DNA from: Actinidia chinensis
Taxonomy: Eukaryota; Streptophyta; Magnoliopsida; Ericales; Actinidiaceae
Length of the DNA: 27,500 nt
NCBI GenBank assembly: GCA_009663005.1
Contig: VIGQ01002232.1
Coordinates: 1-27,500, forward strand
Direction of reading: 5' to 3'
Within the stretch, counting starts at the first letter, position 1. Each line of letters begins with the position of its first letter. This document shows, one piece after another, positions 20,216-27,500 of this stretch. A program made the translations under genes and the position numbers. Under the pieces are notes generated by a model. It saw only the letters and a program-made list of their open reading frames with translations, was not told the DNA's origin and ran no database searches.

Positions 20216-23200
20216 GGTTGTGAAAAAACAGGTTATGCCCAATGATATCTGGTTAGGGTGAAGGTATTTGAAAGGTTATTAAGATGCTTATGCAATCAAT
20301 ATATTTATCTTTTCGAATATTTGGGCCTTGGTGCCAGAGGATTGGGTCTTTCACCCTTTTAAGTATTGACACACTAGAAACAGTGCACCAGGGAATGACT
20401 TTGATCTGTACATTTTTTGTGCATGGTGATGAGTCTTGGTGAGAGATGTGGCTGAACCAAGGCTCGTTTTTGTCTTCAGTTTCTAAAGTTAATGGAAGAG
20501 GAATCTGTTCAATTTTGCGTTCTGTGTGGAAAGTGGTTTGTTCTGTATGAGTAAGAACACTTAGTTGGATTATTAGTATATGGGGACTTAATTAAGTTGT
20601 GTTAAAGGGTCTGAAAGAGAGTAAACATAGCTCGTGTGATTATTGGGTACCATACTATTCATCTTTCCCTTCATTATGTTGAGGACATGTTTGTGGTCAA
20701 GTTCCCCTTCAATTTTGAGGCAATTTATTGGTATGGGCGCTAATTTGATAAAATGATGCCCAGTCTAAATTGCTGCTTGTCTTCCTTAGTGGTGTTTTTT
20801 ATTTGGATGGTTGTCTCGGTGCATTTCTTTTTATTTTTTCTTATGCTTTGGGGGTTTTGTAAGGGACAAGATGTCAAGTTGGAGGTGAAACAAAATCCTT
20901 TGTTGTTTTACTTCCTTTTGTCGGGGAAAAGACTCCTTGTCGTCACGAACGACGGGAGAGTGGCTGAGAGGTCGTTTGGTCTGGGATTGACAAGGGAGCG
21001 AGGTATTTGTTACAATCTTGTTAGGTGGAAAGGCAAAGCTGTAAGATTGCTTTAAGGTAGGCTTGTAGCTTTTGTTGGCTGCTTTTACCCGCGTACATGT
21101 AGTCTTGGGGAATGCTCATGAGTATCGTGGAAATTTCAATTGTCGTGGTCAATTTTTTTGTGAGGACTTCTCTATCCTGTACATGGTTTTAGGTGAATAA
21201 TTAGTGTTTCTAAACAAACTTTGGTTACTGTTAAATTAATGGTTTTTTCAAGATGTGAATAGGAACGAGAAATATGCTTAGAAGTTGAGGATAAATCAGT
21301 ATTTTCCGTGGTTGTTCCTCGTCATATTGTTATGACGAGAGTAGCTAGATTGATACTGATTTTTATGATTTGTTGTTTCGTTCCCACCTGTAGGAAGTTT
21401 TGTCTATTTTGTTCATTTTTTTTAATTTTTTTTTGGTGGATAGGTATGAGAGGTAACTTGATGATTTAGAAGTGCTGGAGTTCTATTTTTGCAGGTCATT
21501 TAGAAGAGCGAGACTCGAACCTTCCCCTATGTTACTTTCTACCCCCAACCTCTCTCCTTCCATATTTATCTTTTGAAGTCTTTCTTGACAATAATTTCTT
21601 CGATTTCACATGGTTTGCCCTTTCTCCCTATCATCCTAATGTGTTTTCTTGAATGTGTGGTTATAGGTTGGAATATGTTGCAATCTTTTTTATGCCTGAA
21701 TGTGATTTTTAAGAAGCAAATATTGTTTGGAACCGCTCATTACCATCATCTCATCTCTTTTTTGCCATTTCTTTCTTTTATCATCCCAACTGCATTTGTT
21801 GTTTGATTAGACTTTGGTAATGTGATTATAGCTACCATTAAAGCCGGGATTGTGCTTATTTGGAGGGGGAGGGTGGTGGTGGGGAAGTTAAATGTTGTTG
21901 GAAAGCAGCTGAGAGGAACACAAGGACTGGTAAACATCGCCTTGACGTTACCTTTCTTTATGAGTTCTTGTCTGGCGTAATTAAAGTCTTTGTTTGTAGC
22001 GAGAAGCCAGATTTCATACATTGTTGAAGTGTTTAGTCATTGCTTAATGTTCTAAATCACATGGGGAAAACCTGAGCTTGTTTCCGCTCTAGTTTAGAAC
22101 GATATTCTTTAATAATCCTCACGAGTATTGGTGTGATTATGTGTGATTTTTATTTGCAGAAAAAAACCAATCTCATGTTAGGAACAAACTGGGTAGGGCA
22201 AAGGTGCATCATGAAGAATGACAGGGACAATGGGGGTTATTTATATCCCAAACCTCTTCTCGTTACATCTTATGGTTCCTTTGTTTTATCGATAATGGTG
22301 GGATAGTTACCCCAAAGTTGATCTATGTTGGAGTTTCAGCAACTATGCTTCTGGCTCAACTACCATACCTACGGCGCTTTGCATGGTCTACCAATGATAA
22401 TGATGAGATGGTCGCTCACCACCACTGATTAGCTATAGTGGGATGCTCAACAGCTGCATTGGTTTGGCCTCGTTCAGTCTGGTTTAACCTTACCACTGGT
22501 TATAGCTCTCTTTTTGTGTTGACTTTGAAAATCATTATTTAATATTCTATGTAGGCTTTTTAGTGTGACTCTCCCGACACATTGGTTAGTCAATGAGGTT
22601 TTTCAAATGCCAATGCATATGCTTCTGGCAGGGTTTTGCAATTTGGTTTCCAACAAGGACTCTATGACTGTATTTAGTGTTAGTTTCTTCTTTGTTTTCA
22701 CAACCTCCTCTCGCTTTTTTTTTTTTTTTAACCCAGCTTTCTCGGTGGTTTCTTGTCCTAATAGGTAGTACTATCCGTGCAGCATTTGTTCTTGAACCTT
22801 GTGCATTTGAAGAGCTATCACGGGATAATGTCCAAAGTACCCCACTCTTGGTTTCTTCTCCGCCTTTCTCTTTTTGTCTTTCCTAATTTCTTGTGTATTG
22901 TCCTTAATTACATCCACATGTGTTTTATAGATTTGGTATTCAGCCTAGCATTTATATGAAGGCATTGAATTTTATTCAAGTGGGGACTGTTGATTTTTGT
23001 TTGAGAGCATGTTGGGGAGTTATCCGGGTGGCAAACATCTCCCCTTTGCCTCTTGGTTTTTATGTAGGCCGGGGGCCGTTGGGCGGACAGGGCTCAAGGG
23101 CTGGCCGGCTCGTTCCTCTGTGGTGTGTATGGGGGGCTATTTTTCATTCGTTGAAACAAATAGTGCATAAGGTGTGTGTCGGCAAAGTGCTAGTGACGTA

Positions 23201-23216
23201 AGCCAGTGGGCTGCGA

Positions 23217-23240
23217 GGGGGAGGCGTCGGGGGGGGAGGG
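23217..23240 (+). other. Predicted G-quadruplex motif in a G-rich patch
   Basis: GGGGG (23217-23221), an octamer G-run (23229-23236) that can supply two runs, and GGG (23238-23240), with loops of 7, 1-2 and 1 bases. Another nine-G run at 23271-23279 is framed by CTC(G) and (T)ACGAG. The patch from about 23065 to 23420 is much more G-rich than the surrounding DNA. Confidence 0.55.
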
Positions 23241-23684
23241 AGATTATGTACTTATATGTAGTGGTATCTCGGGGGGGGGTACGAGAACATTGACCGTAAA
23301 TGCCTGTCTGACAGTGTCCTATGTCCACTACATGTTCAACAAACAGGGGCTGGGCGCACTTGAAACACGAGCACGGAGAAGGTGGATGTGGTGCACATTG
23401 CTTAGAGGTGGTGGTTAGTTCGCAGTTATTTTTTTGTTAGATGATGCTATTTTTGGTTATTGCTGTGATGCGGAAAACCTCTGACATAATTGTGTTTAAC
23501 AGCAACATAATTGATCTATGCATTAGTATTGGTCAGGTTATTGACTTGAAGAGAGGGGATATTTTACATTGTTCGGTCCGCTTGGCATTGGTCTTTAGTT
23601 TTGGGCTGTTTTCGTATATGTGATGCAGGCTTCTTCATTTTTGGCTGGAGTACCCTTTCGAATCCATTGTTTTCACACCGATAA

Positions 23685-23960
23685 GTTATGGGAAGTTTTT
23701 TCTTTTCTTTTTATTTAGAAAAAATAAATTTAGAGTAAAATCATTGCCACTATCTTAAGATTAATAGTAAAATTATTGGTATATTATCAGATATTGTTGA
23801 ATGATTTCATTTAAATATAAGCCAATTATTACTTTCCAATCAGACTATGTATTGAGCTACCGGGCAACCTGAGTCCATATAACATAACAGAATGATCAGT
23901 GATCTTTGTCGAGCAGGAGCCAGCGTTGGGAACAGAAAGAGAAGATTCAGGCTTACTTGG
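23685..23960 (+). repeat. Direct repeat, copy 2 (copy 1 at 19941-20215)
   Basis: See the paired copy: the same ordered blocks, with the identical 19-base core at 23891-23909. Spacing between cores is 3748 bases. Confidence 0.65.
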
Positions 23961-24729
23961 TCATGTATTTTCAATTCTTGATCTAAATTTTTGGGCTTAA
24001 TTTGGATTTTTGGTTTGTGCAATTGGGTGGCCTTTTCAACTTGGATACCATGTGTTTGAACAAATGGGATGTGTTTATTTGTAGTGCACTCACTTGGGTT
24101 GTTCAATATTGGTCCTCTTGGTTTCACAGACCTTTTATTTGCTAAAATTTTAGGGTGGAAGAGTGTGGTATAATGCCCTATAGAAGAATTTCAGAATAGG
24201 AATAGAATAAAATCTTATTCATTCCACTATCAATGTTACGTATTTATACGCCAGGGGCATACAAATAAATTCAATTTCTAGGTGGCTAAGAATTAGAGAA
24301 TTAGTCAAGGGGAAATATTTATTCCTATTTCCAACACCTTCATCGAGCTTTTAAGAGCTTTCCTTTCTTTTTACATTTTCATAGTTGTGTTTGATCATAA
24401 AATGACGTAAGCTTGAATTTTGTTACCTAAATATTGAGTTCCTTACGGGCAAAGAATTCTCCATAGGGAATGGTTACCTCCAGCCTTCTTAACCTCCTCT
24501 GTCAACAGTTGTTTTTGAGTTTCTTAGGTCCCTAGAGTCTTTTTATGATTTTTTGCACAGTAATTTAGAAAGATTTTAGGTTTACTAATGAAATTATGAT
24601 GTTTTTCAACAAATATTCTCCTCATAATTGCTGGTGTCCATCCCGATGTTAAAGTATAACACAAAAACAAACCAACAAATCTTACAATTTAATCCCCGTC
24701 TTCTTGTCAGGTTGTATTGCTTTGTTTTC

Positions 24730-24988
24730 TTTCTCCTTTTCTTTGAATAGTACCAAGGTTTCTTTTTTCTCCCCTTTTCCTTTTGTTTGGCTTCTCTGTT
24801 GATTTAAATAATGGAGCACCCTTGTTAAATGCCAATTTTTGAATTTCATGTGCCTGATGAGTGCGCACGCGTCAAGTTTGCTCCTCTTGTCACGCAGGGC
24901 TCTTTTTTTCTTTTATTATAACTTGCAGATGGTTGTTGCCCTCATCCAAACACTATTAGAGCCAAAGGAGGGATTATATTTGAATTGC
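24730..24988 (+). repeat. Direct repeat, copy 2 (copy 1 at 18840-19100)
   Basis: See the paired copy. The acceptor-like TTGCAG ends at 24928. Spacing from copy 1 is about 5.9 kb, different from the 3.75 kb of the other pair, so a single simple tandem duplication does not explain both. Confidence 0.6.
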
Positions 24989-25440
24989 CCTTATATTATC
25001 TATTATTGTAACGGTATGTCTAAATCTGGTGTTTTGGGCCATCTGCTTGCCTCTAGTTTTTTATCTTAGATGATTTCGGACTTTTTTTTATTACCTAGAC
25101 TTAGAGAAAGATGCTAATTACCAAAGCATGCACACAATCTTAACACTTGTTGTCTTTACACCTATGTTTTCCCTCCATTGGTAGCTTTTGTTAGGTGGTT
25201 TTCGTATCCCCTCCAGACACGCACACTGACGCTGCTTTTGCCTTTCTCCACACGGTAGTGGCGTTTTTTCGTTTCCTGACTATCAAATAGTTTGTCTATA
25301 GTTCATAAATGAAACTTGTCGCTTGCATTTTAATTTCACTGGTGTTTGGAAGCTGTGATATTTCGTGCTCCATTGCTCTTTACTAACATACACACAAACG
25401 CAAAGAACGTCTATACCTGTGCGCTGCAATCTTTTTTCTT

Positions 25441-27500
25441 CTTTCAGGATTTATTAGATGATTGATTTCCAATATTCAAGGCTGTGGTTTCATCGAATTT
25501 GTACAGTGTTGTGCCCTTTTAAGGTTGTTTTCGGTTTATTTTTTTGGGTTTGAGCCTCGAGTAACGCATCTTTTCCGTTGCTGTGAGAGAACCAAAAGTT
25601 GTTGAGCCATTTTGTGTTTTGCAATATGTATGTTCGTGAATCTTTTAGCTTGTCTTAACCCCTACCTTCTTTCCTGTCTGTGATGATGCTCCACTCGTCC
25701 TTTCTCATGCCATTCTTGAAGTTTTGGTTACCCATTGCTTTGCTTCTATACTTTTGTGGTTATGAAATTACTATTTGTTATGTGACATTTTATTGTTTGA
25801 GGACCACTTTTTAAAAAAAAATCAATTATCTTACACACTAATATACTTTTCTGTGGACAGAATTGTGTCTGAATTGCTACTGTTGTGCTTGGTTTGTGTT
25901 CGTTTTATCATTATACTAGATAAGAGGCATGGACCTAAACCTTTCCTTTTCTTTTTGGTCAATAGTGACTGGTCCAACCTTAGTGTCGGTCTAACTGCAC
26001 TTATTGTTGCCGCCCCTAATCCCACTAATTCTAAGAATTTTTGGAGAACGGTTAGAGAGAGAGTAAATAAAATTAGAGAGACGAGACTAACACGGTGGTG
26101 GCTGATCGAATATACTAATGAGAGGATGTCGGTAAGAAAAGAGCAGAGGCGTTAGAGAATGTCCTGGTCGGATCAAAAACCATCATTCTTCATGATTTTC
26201 TTTCAACTTCATACATTTGCGATTGGTTCTTTTTCTTGTAATAATATAATTTTAATTTCCCCTACTTATTTTTTCTTCTTTTAATATTTGATTTTTTGGT
26301 TCTATGTTGAATCCTTCTGGTTTCTCATTTTCATATTAGTTTCTTTTATTACCACTTCTTTCAGTATTCTTGTTTTTTTGTGTGGTTTTGATTTGAATAT
26401 GGAATTTCGTTTTATGCTTTCATTTCATCTTTATTTTTTTTTTTTTACTTTGATTGTTTATTGCGCTCTGTATCTAGTTGGTTTTTTTTAATTGGATTAA
26501 TAGTATACCCCTGTTTTTTTGGTTACAGTATTTTTCCTTGTTGATTTGATTTCTTAGGTTTTTTGCATGCGAGTTCTGATAGTTTTTTATCCTTTTTATA
26601 TATACTTTTTTGTATTTCTACTGTTATTGTTTATTTCGAACGAGGGAGTTCTAGTTGATCACAATTTGCAAAAAATCCAAGTGTCAAATTCATTGTGTTT
26701 GTTAATATGTGTTGCAAATGAAATTTTTAATGATGTGTAACCCTATTAATGTTCATTATTTGGTTGATTTCTATTTGTTCTTGTTTTTTTTTTTGCGCTT
26801 AATTGGCTTACACAAATCTCCATTTGTATCTCTTGTTTCATAGGTTGTAATTGCATTTACCCATTAATTTTTAGAATTCTGAAGATTCATAAAAAACCAG
26901 CGACAACCCCATTGGCATTTCTTCTCTCTCCTAGACTCCCGCTCCTAACTCTCTCCTATATCAAACTAAAAAAACTTGAATCATAATCAATACTGGCAGC
27001 CAAAAATTGAACAAGAAAAAAAGAGTGGAGACTAGAAAAACTCCTCACGCTGAGATCGTTCAACCAATTCAAAAACCGCCATTGACGACCTCTCCGCCTA
27101 GCACGATTCAAATAATAAAAGAAATGAACAATGACAAATAGAATTCCTCTGCTTCCTCACTAACCATACTAATATGTCTAACGGATTCTTTTTCTAAGGT
27201 TTTGTTATATTTTTTGCTGTATTTACCAAATTAATCCTGAGAAAAGGGATTCTTGATGGTTTATGTTTTGTTAACTCATCGTTGAGGTTCGTAGCAATTG
27301 GAGAACGGAGCCAGTAATTTGGGGTTGTTATTTGTTTAGGAAACTCTTGTTAAGTTAGGCAGTTTTAATATCTTATTGGTTAACTGCCATCGCAAACAAA
27401 CATACCATTGTAAAAGACCGTTTGTGTTGGCACCCTTAAGACAGACTTTTATTCAGAGGTATTTCAATTGTTTTGTTATTTTTGATATAATGTGAAATTG
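25441..27500 (+). other. No gene recognised; T-rich DNA with one 126-codon frame
   Basis: The + strand remains T-rich to about 26870. The frame at 25775-26155 begins with hydrophobic residues (roughly 25-50, LLLLCLVCV-like) and ends with basic residues (RVNKIRETRLTRWW-like). It lacks a recognisable domain, and a minus frame of 64 codons overlaps it. From 26880 to 27130 the sequence changes to C/A-rich and could be a minus-strand leader, but nothing defines it. The final 300 bases hold nothing I recognise. Confidence 0.35.

Larger units (their letters stand above)
18003..25440 (+). other. T/G-rich intron-like DNA with internal duplications, no coding exon recognised
   Basis: The + strand is consistently rich in T and G, with many TTGCAG/TTTCAG acceptor-like sites (ending at 18853, 19044, 21494, 22160, 24928) but no open segment with recognisable protein features. 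The longest frames (for example 18975-19205, 20753-21055, 22920-23201) are Phe/Leu/Val/Trp/Cys-rich, typical of T/G-rich non-coding DNA. Three pairs of old direct repeats, listed separately, lie here. This could be one long intron, a long non-coding transcript or a relic of a duplicated gene. Confidence 0.4.

Noticed and set aside
20955..20970. GTGGCTGAGAGGTCG resembling a tRNA-Ser A-box
   Set aside because: No B-box or clover-leaf pairing within tRNA distance.
20420..22435. GTGATGA and ATGATGA sequences followed by CTGA (box C/D snoRNA-like)
   Set aside because: C-to-D distances are only about 25-35 bases, there is no terminal stem and no internal C'/D' pair.
25775..26155. 126-codon + strand frame
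   Set aside because: Hydrophobic T-rich start and basic end, no domain, and no promoter or splice context; not distinguishable from chance in T-rich DNA.

Overview
The window looks like nuclear DNA of a flowering plant, probably a eudicot. It is AT-rich and gene-poor. It carries LTR-retrotransposon debris with a plant-type tRNA-Met primer site, and plant-style TATA boxes, splice sites and telo-box motifs. No complete protein-coding gene could be recognised. The open reading frames present are short, mostly low-complexity and unlike any family I know, so I report none of them as a gene. There is no rRNA, tRNA, CRISPR or recognisable organellar insertion.

Layout. Positions 1-1881 hold a decayed LTR-element fragment on the + strand, with a primer-binding site at 722-732 and a cluster of CGACTAGTCG-type palindromes at 1496-1729. 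Positions 1882-4390 hold the 3' end of a minus-strand Ty1/copia element of Sirevirus type: a 1596-bp LTR (1882-3477) bounded by TGTTA/TAACA, then a polypurine tract (3478-3494) and repeated polypurine-like blocks in the internal region. The LTR carries its own cluster of GTGTCGACAC palindromes. Positions 4391-7900 are pyrimidine-rich on the + strand, with G-quadruplex-type tracts but no recognised gene. Positions 7910-10950 read best as the broken 5' portion of a minus-strand gene: a TATA box (10938-10944) in a duplicated 52-bp cassette, a four-unit tandem array (about 313 bp per unit, with telo-box motifs) just downstream, and one plausible protein-coding exon (8028 to 7910). Positions 11040-17640 are intergenic and transposon-derived debris, including a copia LTR U5-like motif at 14203-14247 and a GGCCC-rich block at 15877-16300. 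At 17867 a + strand TATA box precedes a possible leader exon with a splice donor at 18002/18003. The following 9.5 kb is T/G-rich, intron-like DNA with no recognised coding exon and at least three pairs of old direct duplications.

The two inferred promoters, minus at 10.94 kb and plus at 17.87 kb, point away from each other across about 7 kb of intergenic repeats. By eye, base composition agrees: the + strand is A/C-rich at about 8-10.9 kb and T/G-rich at 17.9-27.5 kb, as expected if both are transcribed outward. The most interesting feature is the telo-box tandem array directly under the minus-strand TATA box. I found no convincing new multi-gene system.
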